Both the position numbers and the translations under genes were made by a program. The notes under the pieces were generated by a model. It was not told where the DNA came from. It worked only from the letters and a program-made list of their open reading frames with translations, and made no database searches. This document shows, in pieces, positions 1 through 8,816 of a DNA stretch of 35,413 nt; the stretch's first letter is position 1, and every line of letters begins with the position of its first letter. This stretch comes from CAYSZB01 sp964435475 (lineage in GTDB: Bacteria > Chloroflexota > Anaerolineae > Anaerolineales > Anaerolineaceae): NCBI GenBank assembly GCA_964435475.1, contig CAYSZB010000021.1, positions 1 to 35,413 on the forward strand, read 5' to 3'.

Positions 1-36
1 AGCCATTGGTTCTGGGTTCAAATCCCAGCCTCGCCA
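1..36 (+). tRNA. tRNA 3' end (partial, isotype not readable)
   Basis: Only the 3' part of a tRNA lies in the window. Positions 12-16 (CTGGG) and 24-28 (CCCAG) form the T stem around the loop TTCAAAT. Positions 29-35 (CCTCGCC) are the 3' strand of the acceptor stem and A36 is the discriminator base. Bases 7-11 (TGGTT) fit a five-base class I variable loop, and 2-6 would be the 3' strand of the anticodon stem. CCA is not encoded, because TTCC follows. The anticodon is outside the window. Confidence 0.85.
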
Positions 37-528
37 TTCCGTATATATGGGGGTAGTAGCAATATGCACCCACCATATGTGGCGTTTAGGCTTATTTGCT
101 GAACTATCAAATTTTGATAATCCATTGCTCTATTTAAGGTACTATTTTTATGCATCCGTTGATTAACTAGATCCTAATGGATCGTTTTGCCTTTTGTATT
201 TTAGCACAATCGATTCAATTATGGAATCCTATTCATTATGAAATTTCATGGTACTAACATAATATTTGATAATCCCTTGCATCTATGCTTGCATTCATGC
301 TGGCATATGCTTGCAGTCTCCGTTGTCACCTGGTGTCAGCTCCGCATCCTGGCATAGATCACCGTTACTCCAGCAAACAAGACAACTGCATCGATCGCTC
401 CTTGACTGGGCAATGCCTGGGTAATAGCAAAAGAGCCACACCCTAATCGCTTTTTCTTTTGCTCAAAAAATGTTTTAAATTAACCTGTCATTAATCGCCT
501 TTCTTTCTGAAATAATTAAAATTAACCT
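37..528. other. AT-rich intergenic stretch without a recognisable gene
   Basis: About 490 bases between the tRNA end and the next open frame. No frame looks like a protein I know and there is no clear terminator or RNA gene. The only structure I see is a cluster of near-identical nonamers at 285-315 (ATGCTTGCA, ATGCTGGCA, ATGCTTGCA), listed separately. A position next to a tRNA is a common site for integrated elements, but no integrase or att-like repeat is visible. Confidence 0.6.
285..315. repeat. three tandem nonamers ATGCTKGCA
   Basis: ATGCTTGCA occurs at 285-293 and 307-315 and ATGCTGGCA at 297-305. The starts are 12 and 10 bases apart, so the copies lie on roughly the same face of the helix. 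This could be a small operator array upstream of the purine nucleoside phosphorylase gene or a chance cluster. No function is shown by the sequence. Confidence 0.35.
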
Positions 529-579
529 ATGGTGCACAAGAATAATGGAATTAGTATGACTCAAAAAAAGGAAATATGC

Positions 580-810
580 ATGACAACAACAGAACAGATG
601 GATCTGTTAAATCATTGGATTGGTCCTCTCCTTATCCTGCCTCCTCAAACTTCTCCAAAATTAATAGCATTTTCACTGTATAACAGTGAAGACCCACACT
701 CCTTACCTGACTTTCATAACGCCCCTGGTGGTATTGGTCTTATAAATTTTGCAGGTGTTATAATGTTTTCATCAAATTATTCGGTTCTAATGCGAGGTGC
801 TTATGTCTGA
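580..810 (+). CDS. possible small hypothetical protein (76 aa)
   Basis: An open frame starts at ATG 580, preceded at seven bases by a good ribosome-binding sequence (AAGGA, 568-572). It stops at 808-810, overlapping the likely start of the purine nucleoside phosphorylase gene (ATG 803) by eight bases. The frame can also be opened further upstream at 529. I recognise no domain. The product has a hydrophobic central part but no clear membrane helix or signal peptide. The overlap would fit translational coupling to the next gene, yet base composition is unlike the coding genes around it, so this may be an untranslated leader. Confidence 0.25.
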   Translation: MTTTEQMDLLNHWIGPLLILPPQTSPKLIAFSLYNSEDPHSLPDFHNAPGGIGLINFAGVIMFSSNYSVLMRGAYV

Positions 811-1639
811 TTACATTACAATGAAAGAAATCGAATCCGCCCGCGATGCCATCCAGGCGCGCATAACCATCAAACCCGAGGTCGGACTGATCCTTGGCTC
901 TGGCTTGGGCGCACTTGCCGATGAGGTTGAAGATCCGGTGGTGATCCCCACCCATGAAATTCCATTTTGGCCGCAGTCCACTGTCCTCGGGCACAAAGGT
1001 CAGTTGGTATTTGGCAGGCTGCAGGGTAGGAATGTCGTTGTTTTGCAGGGTAGGACACATTTCTACGAAGGTCACAGCATCTCCCGCATCGGCTTGCCCG
1101 TACGCGTGATGCAGCTCTTGGGCGTCACAACCCTCGTCATCACCAACGCTGCCGGTGGCATTAACCAGGACTTTGAACCCGGCGATCTGATGCTTTTGAC
1201 CGACCACATTTCACTGTTCACCATGGGTGGTGAAAATCCCTTGCGTGGTCCAAACTTGGATGAATTTGGTCCTCGCTTTCCAGATATGAGCGAAGTTTAT
1301 GATAAGAAACTCCTGCAACTTGCTTTGGAAATCAGCAAGGAGCAGGATCTTGACAGTAAAACGGGTATTTATGTTTGTCTCTCCGGGCCATCATTTGAGA
1401 CCCCGGCTGATATTCGTTTCTTAAAAGTGATCGGTGCCGATGCGGTGGGGATGTCGACCGTCCCTGAAGCGATCGTTGCCCGTCATGGCGGCATACGAGT
1501 GCTGGGCATCTCCGGCATCAGCAACAAGGTCGACAAAAAAGGCGTCAACGTCGCCTCCCATGAAGAAGTGCTTGAGGCAGGCAAGATACTTGTTCCAAAA
1601 ATGATCATTTTGCTTAAAGGTTTGTTATCTCGTTTATGA
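803..1639 (+). CDS. purine nucleoside phosphorylase, trimeric (PNP/MTAP family) type
   Basis: Cleaves purine nucleosides such as inosine and guanosine with phosphate to free base and ribose-1-phosphate, in cytosolic purine salvage. Visible family motifs are GLILGSGLG near the N terminus (phosphate site), GRTHFYEGH, VTNAAGGIN, and SGPSFETPADIRF followed by GADAVGMSTVPEAIVARH. The length of 278 aa is normal. I chose ATG 803 because GAGG at 794-797 lies five bases upstream; GTG 797 would sit on that ribosome-binding site, and ATG 821 is a weaker alternative. The asparagine in VLGISGISN fits 6-oxopurine specificity. A second family member, an MTA phosphorylase, lies at 14456-15322. Gene symbols for this enzyme vary (punA, deoD-like), so none is assigned. 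Confidence 0.93.
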   Translation: MSDYITMKEIESARDAIQARITIKPEVGLILGSGLGALADEVEDPVVIPTHEIPFWPQSTVLGHKGQLVFGRLQGRNVVVLQGRTHFYEGHSISRIGLPVRVMQLLGVTTLVITNAAGGINQDFEPGDLMLLTDHISLFTMGGENPLRGPNLDEFGPRFPDMSEVYDKKLLQLALEISKEQDLDSKTGIYVCLSGPSFETPADIRFLKVIGADAVGMSTVPEAIVARHGGIRVLGISGISNKVDKKGVNVASHEEVLEAGKILVPKMIILLKGLLSRL

Positions 1640-1672
1640 ATGGGCTTAGATTAGGGATAATTCATTGTTTTA

Positions 1673-2365
1673 ATGCAGCAAATTGTAAAGTTCTTAAGTG
1701 ATTATGAAATAATTGTTTACTTGGTGATCGGCATCGCTTCAGTTTTTGCGATCCGAAAACTGGTTCTTGCGATTAATGAGTCAAAGAATTCTGTCTTTGG
1801 CCTGGAAAAGGAATTTGCTCAAAAAAAGGTTGCCACTTCGGTCACCTTTATTGTCCTTCTTGGATTATTCGTTTTGGCTGAATTTATCATTGCCACATTT
1901 CTTGCCCCTGAACTTCCACAGGAAATGAGCTTTGCAACACCCACTTTAAATCTTGAAGTAACGCCTTCGCCTACAAAACCTTTGGCACCAGATGAGACTC
2001 CGCAACCATCGCCAACTCCATATCCCCAGGCGGTCATTCCGGGTGTGATAAGCAATTGCGAGGAAGAAATTCTTGAATTCACCTTTCCAGTGCAGGATGA
2101 AGCGGTTAGTGGTGTAGTTGAATTACGCGGCTATGTGGATACAGAAAATTTCGGGTCATACAAATACGATTACTCTCCAACGGGAGAGCTCAACTGGGTG
2201 ACGATTGCTGCTGGTGGGGACATCCGCAAGGATGAAAGCCTGGGATACTGGTTTACAGGATCATTGATCCCGGGAGATTACTACCTGCGCCTGGTGGCAT
2301 TAGATAACCAGGGCATTGAACAGAAACTGTGTGCGATCAAACTCCAGGTGATTGCAGAAGAATAG
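1673..2365 (+). CDS. membrane-anchored protein with Pro/Thr linker and extracellular beta domain
   Basis: The 230-aa product has two hydrophobic segments near the N terminus (about residues 10-32 and 53-77), then a Pro/Ser/Thr-rich spacer with PSPTKP- and QPSPTPYP-like runs (about 95-125). The C-terminal domain of about 100 residues resembles an Ig-like or fibronectin-like fold: FTFPVQDEAVSGVVELRGYV, a central aromatic stretch, then GDYYLRLVALDNQG. This suggests a protein anchored in the membrane that displays a binding domain outside the cell. The segment between the two helices is charged and probably cytosolic. Function is unknown. The gene follows the phosphorylase gene after 33 bases and is followed closely by a GNAT gene. 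Confidence 0.75.
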   Translation: MQQIVKFLSDYEIIVYLVIGIASVFAIRKLVLAINESKNSVFGLEKEFAQKKVATSVTFIVLLGLFVLAEFIIATFLAPELPQEMSFATPTLNLEVTPSPTKPLAPDETPQPSPTPYPQAVIPGVISNCEEEILEFTFPVQDEAVSGVVELRGYVDTENFGSYKYDYSPTGELNWVTIAAGGDIRKDESLGYWFTGSLIPGDYYLRLVALDNQGIEQKLCAIKLQVIAEE

Positions 2366-2379
2366 ACTAGGGAGAAAAT

Positions 2380-2919
2380 ATGCCAGAGATCGATATCAGG
2401 ATAGTAAAGCAGGAAGATCTGTCAGTCATGATCGAGTTGGATCATTCTTACAAAACCAACCACATCCTTAGAATGGAGGTAAATGAAGAAGGAAACCAGA
2501 TAAATATCTCTTTCCACCAAGTCAGGCTGCCCAGAATAACGACAATTCAATATCCACGCGATGAAGATAACTTGATCCACTCCTGGCAGTCCTGCACATC
2601 GATCTACGTCGGAACCATTCGCAGTGAGATTGTTTCATACATTGGGCTTGAGGAAATTTCACCAAGCTCGGTTGTCAGGATCCGGGATATTGTGGTTTCG
2701 CCTTCCTATCGCAGGATGGGCATTGCCAGTGGCTTGATCTTTTCAGCTGAAAAGTGGGCAGCAAGCCGTAAGTATTCCCTGATGATCCTTGAAATGCAGC
2801 CCAAAAATGATCCTGCCATTCATTTGGCAAGAAAATTGGGATATTCCTTTAGCGGCTTTCAGAATCGCTTTTACCCGAACCAGGAAATGGCAGTTTTTTT
2901 CGAGAAATATATCTCTTAG
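2380..2919 (+). CDS. GNAT-family N-acetyltransferase
   Basis: A 179-aa protein with a C-terminal GNAT core. The acetyl-CoA loop is seen as VVSPSYRRMGIASGLI (about residues 106-121; the usual motif is R/Q-x-x-G-x-G/A). It is followed by the typical helix, a strand MILEMQPKND, and ARKLGYSFSGFQNRFY. The N-terminal 60 residues are less typical and may shape the acceptor site. The acceptor cannot be told. The start ATG 2380 has GGGAG about five to ten bases upstream. It lies 14 bases after the previous gene and nine before the 7TM-GAF-HTH regulator, so the three are probably co-transcribed. Confidence 0.85.
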   Translation: MPEIDIRIVKQEDLSVMIELDHSYKTNHILRMEVNEEGNQINISFHQVRLPRITTIQYPRDEDNLIHSWQSCTSIYVGTIRSEIVSYIGLEEISPSSVVRIRDIVVSPSYRRMGIASGLIFSAEKWAASRKYSLMILEMQPKNDPAIHLARKLGYSFSGFQNRFYPNQEMAVFFEKYIS

Positions 2920-2928
2920 AGCAATTCT

Positions 2929-4836
2929 ATGACATTTGATGTATCACTTATTAGCATATTAAAAACGATCGCAGAGATTCTCACTGCAGGTGTGGCGATC
3001 ACTGCGTTCTCTCTGTTCTTATATGCTTTAGCCTTTAATTTACAGGATCGTGTAGCCAAATCCTTTGTCTTGATTCTGCTGACAGTCGCCTTGATCTATA
3101 CTTCAGAAACGATCAGTGCCACATCCAGTAATCCTTACCTCACATTATGGTGGTTGAGGCTGAAGTGGGCAGGGATTGTTTTCTTACCAGCAACCTATCT
3201 TTCCTTTGCGGATTCACTGTTAACTCTGACTGGTCGCCCCCGGACATGGCAAAGGAGGTTGGTTTTATGGGCAGTCTACGTCATTTCATTTGTAAGTCTT
3301 GTTCTTATCCTGACCAATACCCTGGTTGGTGCATTAATTGAGGACGCTCAACCCTCACCTTACCTGGCTAGAACGATTTACACGAACATCTTTGCTGGTT
3401 ACTACGCTGTCGTAATGATCATCGCTGGTTTCTACATGGTCAACAGTATAAATCGGGCGATAACCAAGACCGGCAGGCGGCGTTTGTGGTATCTCTTACT
3501 CGGTGCCACTGCTCCTGCCATTGCGACATACCCGTTCCTGTTTTCTGGGACCTATCTATTTTCTGAGTTCCCGATAATTTTCTGGATCCTGTTGATAATT
3601 GACTGTATTCTTGTAGCAACATTTCTTGTTATCATGGCTTACTCTGTTGCGTTCTTTGGCGTTACCTGGACTGACAGGGTCGTCAAGAGTCGATTATTTA
3701 AGTGGTTGATGCGCGGTCCAGTCACAGCCTCTCTAACCCTGGGGGTCACTACTATTACCAGACGCATTGGTGAACTATTCGGAGATGTTTATACTGGTTT
3801 TGTTCCATTAACAATGGTCATAACTATTTTGTTGTTCGAGTATCTGATTACCATCTTAGCGCCTTTTTGGGAAAAATGGCTTTTTTATGGCTCAGACAGG
3901 GATGACCTTTCTCTTATCCGTTCTCTAGAGGATCATCTGTTAACCCGGAATGACCTCGACCAATTTCTTGAAAACATGGTTGCCTCGATCAGTGATAGAT
4001 TACAGGTAAGAAGTGCATTTATTGCCGTCTTTGACGGAAATCTTGTCGAATACATTATCAGGGCTGGAGAAGATAAGTCCTTATCTTCTTTTCAACTTCC
4101 TGATAAAGTCTTCCAGGAAATCGTAAACAGCGATAGATCCATAGAACCATTCTTCCAATGGGGAAATTACCAGATTATTCCTTTATTCAACAATGGAAAT
4201 CAGAAAGGATCCAATATTCTGGGTATGATTGGATTTCCATGGATCGAAGGATTAGAGTTAAATGATGAAAATATCCTGGCGATCAATCTGATGGCTGAAA
4301 AAGCAAAACTTGCATTAAAGAATCGTCGCTTGCAGCAGCAAGTATTGCAGTCCTTGCAAGCCATCCAACCCCAGGTAAACTACATCCAGCAGTTAAGGGC
4401 GGTCTCAAGATATGATCAGGATGGAATTTTGTTGGATGAAAATGAAATGCCTTTGGATGATTTCTCCAATTGGGTTAAAGATGCCTTGGTGCACTATTGG
4501 GGCGGCCCGAAACTTACCAAAAGTCCTCTGATGCGCCTTAACATTGTGAACCAGATCATCATGAAACATGACAGCAATTATGCAAATGCGCTGCGCGAAA
4601 TATTACGAAAAGCGATTGACCAGATGAAACCTGAAGGAGAACGCCGTTTTACCGGGGAGTGGATTCTTTACAATATTCTTGAATTGAAGTTTCTCGAAGG
4701 CAAAAAAGTCAGGGAAATAGCAGCAAAATTGGCAATGTCAGAAGCAGATCTCTACCGTAAACAAAAAGTGGCGATTGAAGCGATTGCGAAAGTTATAATT
4801 GAAATGGAAAGAAATAGTCAAACAATTAATGATTGA
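2929..4836 (+). CDS. 7TM-GAF membrane protein with C-terminal HTH (putative membrane-bound regulator)
   Basis: The 635-aa protein begins with about eight hydrophobic helices (residues 15-310), resembling the seven-transmembrane sensor region found at the N terminus of some histidine kinases. A GAF-like domain follows (about 335-465), then a coiled-coil linker (LQQQVLQSLQAIQPQ). Instead of a kinase there is an all-helical C-terminal region (about 515-630). It ends in VREIAAKLAMSEADLYRKQ, which reads as a helix-turn-helix like sigma factor region 4 or LuxR-type domains. No H-box or HATPase motif is present. The simplest reading is a membrane-tethered one-component regulator. The ligand and targets are unknown. 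It follows the GNAT gene after nine bases. Confidence 0.75.
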   Translation: MTFDVSLISILKTIAEILTAGVAITAFSLFLYALAFNLQDRVAKSFVLILLTVALIYTSETISATSSNPYLTLWWLRLKWAGIVFLPATYLSFADSLLTLTGRPRTWQRRLVLWAVYVISFVSLVLILTNTLVGALIEDAQPSPYLARTIYTNIFAGYYAVVMIIAGFYMVNSINRAITKTGRRRLWYLLLGATAPAIATYPFLFSGTYLFSEFPIIFWILLIIDCILVATFLVIMAYSVAFFGVTWTDRVVKSRLFKWLMRGPVTASLTLGVTTITRRIGELFGDVYTGFVPLTMVITILLFEYLITILAPFWEKWLFYGSDRDDLSLIRSLEDHLLTRNDLDQFLENMVASISDRLQVRSAFIAVFDGNLVEYIIRAGEDKSLSSFQLPDKVFQEIVNSDRSIEPFFQWGNYQIIPLFNNGNQKGSNILGMIGFPWIEGLELNDENILAINLMAEKAKLALKNRRLQQQVLQSLQAIQPQVNYIQQLRAVSRYDQDGILLDENEMPLDDFSNWVKDALVHYWGGPKLTKSPLMRLNIVNQIIMKHDSNYANALREILRKAIDQMKPEGERRFTGEWILYNILELKFLEGKKVREIAAKLAMSEADLYRKQKVAIEAIAKVIIEMERNSQTIND

Positions 4837-4896
4837 GATAATGCTTAAACTTGCCTTTAGTAATTATTATTCGTAGTGTTTCTTGGGAGGGAAGCA

Positions 4897-5850
4897 GTGG
4901 AAAGTTATAATAAACCTGAAACCTGGGGGGATTTACATGATGAGGGATGGTGGGCATCTGTTCTAAGTGACCATCAAGATCAACTGAAAGTTACCCAACC
5001 TGGTCAAAAAACACCTCAAGCCAAGAATGTTGTCGCGCAACCCAAAACAGACGTCGCCAATGATTGGGAATATATCACGAGGGCATTACAAAATGATGTT
5101 GTTCTCAATGTTAAAGTAGATAACTGCAACAAGGGCGGTTTGCTGGTGAGCACAGAGAAAATTCAAGGTTTTGTCCCGGCATCCCATTTAATTGATTTGC
5201 CCTCTGATTGCCCTGAGGAAAGGCGAAACCAATACTACAAAAATTATATTCATAAGCTGATCAAGGTTAAAGTGATCGAATGTGATCCCGATAAGCAGAG
5301 GGTTGTTTTATCCGAAAGAGCTTCTTTGGCGGGTGAAGGAAAAAGGAACAACATTCTCAAATCCCTCAAACAGGACGATATTGTCGAAGGTAAAGTGACC
5401 AACATCACAGATTTTGGGGTTTTTCTTGACCTGGGTGGGGTGGAGGGTCTTATTCACATATCAGAATTATCCTGGGGACGGGTTAACGATTTGAAACAGT
5501 TTGTGTGTGTTGGAGAAACGATCAAAGCAGTTGTTCTACAGGTAGGGAAAATTGATGGCAGGATAGCTCTTAGCAGGAAGAGGCTTTTCCCTAATCCATG
5601 GGAAGATTTCGAAAAATGTCACTCTATAGGTGAGATAATTGCTGTGAGAATAACAAAGGTGAAAAATTATGGCATTTTTGCACAAACCCATGAAGGCATT
5701 GAAGGTCTGATCCACATCTCAACCATCAATTGTCACCCAAACACAAGTAGCCTCAAAATGTTATCCCCTGGAGACGAGGTGTTCGTAAAAATTCAACAGA
5801 TAGACGCCATGAAAAGGCGTCTTAGTTTGATTTTATGTGAGGACCAATAA
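4897..5850 (+). CDS. S1 RNA-binding domain protein (three S1 domains; ribosomal protein S1-like)
   Basis: Three S1 OB-fold domains are seen. The first is divergent (about residues 65-145, GFVPASHL). The second is canonical (about 155-230, VEGKVTNITDFGVFLDLGG followed by VEGLIHISELSW). The third covers about 240-315 (VRITKVKNYGIFAQTHEG followed by IEGLIHIS). Such proteins bind mRNA on the ribosome. This one is shorter than the four- to six-domain S1 of proteobacteria but similar to the short S1 of other phyla. The N-terminal 60 residues look disordered. I chose GTG 4897 over GTG 4876 because GGGAGG (4885-4890) lies six bases before it, which gives 317 aa. It ends two bases before ftsK. Confidence 0.85.
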   Translation: MESYNKPETWGDLHDEGWWASVLSDHQDQLKVTQPGQKTPQAKNVVAQPKTDVANDWEYITRALQNDVVLNVKVDNCNKGGLLVSTEKIQGFVPASHLIDLPSDCPEERRNQYYKNYIHKLIKVKVIECDPDKQRVVLSERASLAGEGKRNNILKSLKQDDIVEGKVTNITDFGVFLDLGGVEGLIHISELSWGRVNDLKQFVCVGETIKAVVLQVGKIDGRIALSRKRLFPNPWEDFEKCHSIGEIIAVRITKVKNYGIFAQTHEGIEGLIHISTINCHPNTSSLKMLSPGDEVFVKIQQIDAMKRRLSLILCEDQ

Positions 5851-5852
5851 TT

Positions 5853-8105
5853 ATGGCAAGATTACCGCAAAAAGAAAAAAGTTCATCCTACCAGCAAGAA
5901 CTGTTTGAACCCGAAAATTTTCATCTCGGAAAAAAGGCAAAGCCTTCATTCTTTGAAAGCATATCAAAATACCTTTTAGATCTAGTGGGTGTGATACTCA
6001 TTGCATTGGCTTGCATCCAGATGTTGGCAATTCTGGGAATCACCAGGGGTGTTATCATCACCCCCATAACTGTTTTTTTGGATCGATGGTTCGGTATTGG
6101 TAAATATTTCTTTTTAGCCAGTCTTTTCTTCATAGGGATTGTCCTGATCCGCTGGCATATTCAGGAGGAACGCCAGATTAATCTTCGCCGGATCCTATTG
6201 ATTGAGGTAGCGATTTTTTCTGTGATGGGTTTATTTTCAATATTCAGCAGAGGCGATATCATTAGCGCTGAAAGTGGACAAAATCCGGGAGGAATTATCG
6301 GGTGGGGAATCTCTGAATTCTTCAGCATTTTTGTTGGCAGGATCGGATCTGGTACCATTCTCTCTATTTTGTTCCTGTTAAGTGTGCTTTCAGCTTTTGG
6401 TATCTTAGTAAAAATTAAGAAATGGGTCAGGGCACAATCAGGAAGCATAATAAGCGAGATGGAAGAAATGCCTGTAGATGTCAAAATAACAACTACAGTC
6501 GATGTTGCACCTGAAGTGATTAGAACCGAATCTGTTGAACTGGATCGAACCCCTGCGATTGTGGCACAAAAACCCAGGTCTCAACAAATACGTGAAACAC
6601 GGAAAACATTTGATTTTCCTGGACCTGAAAAGCAGCAAAATTCAAAGATCTTCGAAAGGGTAGCGTTTCTGCCACCACTTAGTTTACTGGAGGAAGAAAA
6701 GTCCACCACACCAGATAAACATACGATCAATATGACTGCAGGATTGATCGAAAAAACGTTACTGGATTTCGGAATTCCTTCCAGGGTTGTCGGTTATCGG
6801 GTTGGTCCTACAGTGATCCAATATGCGGTCGAACCCGGTTTCATTGAAAAATCGAGTTCGGATGATAAGATGAAAATCCGCATCTCCCAGATCTCCTCTC
6901 TCTCCAAGGACCTGGCATTGGCTTTAAAAGCCGAAAGGTTAAGAATTGAGGCACCTGTTCCCGGGAAGTCATACGTTGGGATTGAGATCCCAAATACGAA
7001 ATCAACTATCGTTAAATTACGCCCGATGTTGGAATCGGAACAATTTCAAAGGGTAAACTCCCCTTTGGCAATACCATTAGGAAAAGATGTCTCAGGCCAA
7101 CCGCTGATCGCTGACCTGGCATCCATGCCGCATCTCCTGATTGCTGGTACCACCGGCTCAGGAAAATCAGTCTGTATTGCTGCAATTACCACCTGCCTTG
7201 TCATGAACAATTCGTCTGAATCATTAAAATTGGTGATGATCGACCCGAAAATGGTGGAACTTATGCGTTTCAATGGTCTACCGCATATTTTGGGCAAAGT
7301 CGAGACTGAGGTTGAAAGGATCCAGGCTGTGTTACGCTGGGTTACTGCGGAAATGGATTACCGCTATAAACTGCTCGAAAAAGTGAGAGCACGGGATATT
7401 GATGTTTACAACATGAAAATTGCCCGAACTGATCAGCCAAAGTTGCCCAAGGTGGTTGTTGTGATCGATGAACTGGCAGACCTGATGATGACTGCGCCTG
7501 AACAAACTGAGCATGCATTGGTCAGGTTGGCACAAAAATCACGTGCTGTGGGCATTCATCTGGTGGTAGCAACACAAAGACCCAGCACTGACATCGTTAC
7601 CGGCAAGATCAAAGCAAATTTTCCTACCCGTATTGCTTTCACTGTGGCTTCGAATATCGATTCTCGGGTCATTCTTGATGTTAGTGGTGCTGAGACATTG
7701 CTCGGCAAAGGCGATATGCTTTACTTGCATCCTGAGATCGGCACGCCAATTCGCTCACAGGGTGTAATGATCACCGATCGAGAATTGGATAAAGTGCTCA
7801 AGTGGTGGCAGGCAAATCCCGCAGAAGACAAAGCTGGCATTGGGTCACAGTTTGCCCCATGGGAGAATTCAGTAGAAGCTAAAAACGAGAATGGCGATGA
7901 TGACGGCCTGATAGACAAAGCAATTGAAGTCCTCAAGAAAGATGGCCGTGCTAGTGCATCGTACCTGCAGAGAGCTTTGCGCATAGGCTATCCTCGGGCA
8001 GCAAGGTTGATTGACCAGTTGGAAGAAAGAGGTGTGATTGGTCCATCCCAGGGCGGCGGCAAGGAAAGGGATATCTTCCTGGATAATGTACAGGATGATG
8101 AGTAG
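5853..8105 (+). CDS. ftsK: FtsK/SpoIIIE family DNA translocase
   Basis: ATP-driven double-stranded DNA pump that clears chromosome DNA from the division septum. The 750-aa protein has about four N-terminal membrane helices (about residues 35-190), a variable linker, and then the alpha and beta motor domains. The motor shows Walker A AGTTGSGKSV (about 430), Walker B VVVIDELADLMM (about 540) and the conserved VATQRPSTDIVTGKIKANFP region. The C-terminal gamma winged helix (about 685-745: DGRASASYLQRALRIGYPRAARLIDQLEERGVIG) would read orienting sequences like KOPS or SRS. The linker is short compared with E. coli FtsK. It starts at ATG 5853, right behind the S1 gene, and is followed by phospholipid and lipoprotein genes. 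Confidence 0.95.
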   Translation: MARLPQKEKSSSYQQELFEPENFHLGKKAKPSFFESISKYLLDLVGVILIALACIQMLAILGITRGVIITPITVFLDRWFGIGKYFFLASLFFIGIVLIRWHIQEERQINLRRILLIEVAIFSVMGLFSIFSRGDIISAESGQNPGGIIGWGISEFFSIFVGRIGSGTILSILFLLSVLSAFGILVKIKKWVRAQSGSIISEMEEMPVDVKITTTVDVAPEVIRTESVELDRTPAIVAQKPRSQQIRETRKTFDFPGPEKQQNSKIFERVAFLPPLSLLEEEKSTTPDKHTINMTAGLIEKTLLDFGIPSRVVGYRVGPTVIQYAVEPGFIEKSSSDDKMKIRISQISSLSKDLALALKAERLRIEAPVPGKSYVGIEIPNTKSTIVKLRPMLESEQFQRVNSPLAIPLGKDVSGQPLIADLASMPHLLIAGTTGSGKSVCIAAITTCLVMNNSSESLKLVMIDPKMVELMRFNGLPHILGKVETEVERIQAVLRWVTAEMDYRYKLLEKVRARDIDVYNMKIARTDQPKLPKVVVVIDELADLMMTAPEQTEHALVRLAQKSRAVGIHLVVATQRPSTDIVTGKIKANFPTRIAFTVASNIDSRVILDVSGAETLLGKGDMLYLHPEIGTPIRSQGVMITDRELDKVLKWWQANPAEDKAGIGSQFAPWENSVEAKNENGDDDGLIDKAIEVLKKDGRASASYLQRALRIGYPRAARLIDQLEERGVIGPSQGGGKERDIFLDNVQDDE

Positions 8106-8167
8106 AAAATTGCCACTTGACGGCATCGATCATACAAACTAATATTACGTGTCTTAAGGATAAACGT

Positions 8168-8797
8168 ATGAGTGAAAAGAAAAAGTTTTCTCTTGAACAA
8201 TATTTAAGGAACTTGTTTAAAGGTGTCCTGGATTCAATCGCAAAGGCATTGAACAAGGTCGGTGTCATGCCGAACATGGTGACAATTGCCGGCTTGCTTG
8301 GCAATATCCTGGCTGGAGTCTTGATTGGTTTTGGTCATCTCTTCTGGGGTGGATTGGTTGCCCTGGTGGTGGGTCCGTTGGATGCACTGGATGGCGCTTT
8401 GGCTAGGTTAAGAAACGAAAGCAAGCCTTATGGCAGTTTTATTGATTCGGTTACAGATCGATACGATGAACTGATCCTTCTTGGTGGATTGATGGTTTAC
8501 TTTGCATTAGGTGAAAACTGGCTTGGTTGCATCGTAACCTACTTTGCCGCTTCCGGATCTGTCCTGGTGTCTTATATCAGGGCAAAAGCAGAAGCACTGG
8601 GTTATGATGCCAAAGTCGGAATAATGACGCGGGTGGAACGCTATCTGGTTTTGATTCCAGGTTTATTACTAGGCGAACCTTATCTCCAGATCGCCTTAGG
8701 TATTATTGCACTACTAGGAAATATTTCAGCACTGCAACGCTTTTTTCATGTTAGAAAGCAGGCAAGAAGTTCAGAACGAAATTCAAAGCAAAATTAG
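8168..8797 (+). CDS. CDP-alcohol phosphatidyltransferase
   Basis: Integral membrane enzyme that moves a phosphatidyl group from CDP-diacylglycerol to an alcohol head group. The signature D-x2-D-G-x2-A-R-x8-G-x3-D-x3-D is complete: DALDGALARLRNESKPYG followed by SFIDSVTDR. About five or six hydrophobic helices follow the N-terminal amphipathic segment. The pattern resembles the PgsA / phosphatidylinositol-phosphate synthase branch, but the head group (glycerol phosphate, inositol phosphate or another) cannot be fixed by eye. I chose ATG 8168 because AAGGA (8156-8160) lies seven bases upstream; the frame is open to TTG 8117 without such support. The product is 209 aa. It is 19 bases ahead of lgt. 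Confidence 0.88.
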   Translation: MSEKKKFSLEQYLRNLFKGVLDSIAKALNKVGVMPNMVTIAGLLGNILAGVLIGFGHLFWGGLVALVVGPLDALDGALARLRNESKPYGSFIDSVTDRYDELILLGGLMVYFALGENWLGCIVTYFAASGSVLVSYIRAKAEALGYDAKVGIMTRVERYLVLIPGLLLGEPYLQIALGIIALLGNISALQRFFHVRKQARSSERNSKQN

Positions 8798-8816
8798 CTA
8801 ATTTTGGAGGAATGAA

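Noticed and set aside
758..1207. 149-codon minus-strand frame opposite the purine nucleoside phosphorylase gene
   Set aside because: It lies entirely within a strongly supported gene and its product matches no known family. It is a shadow of the real frame.
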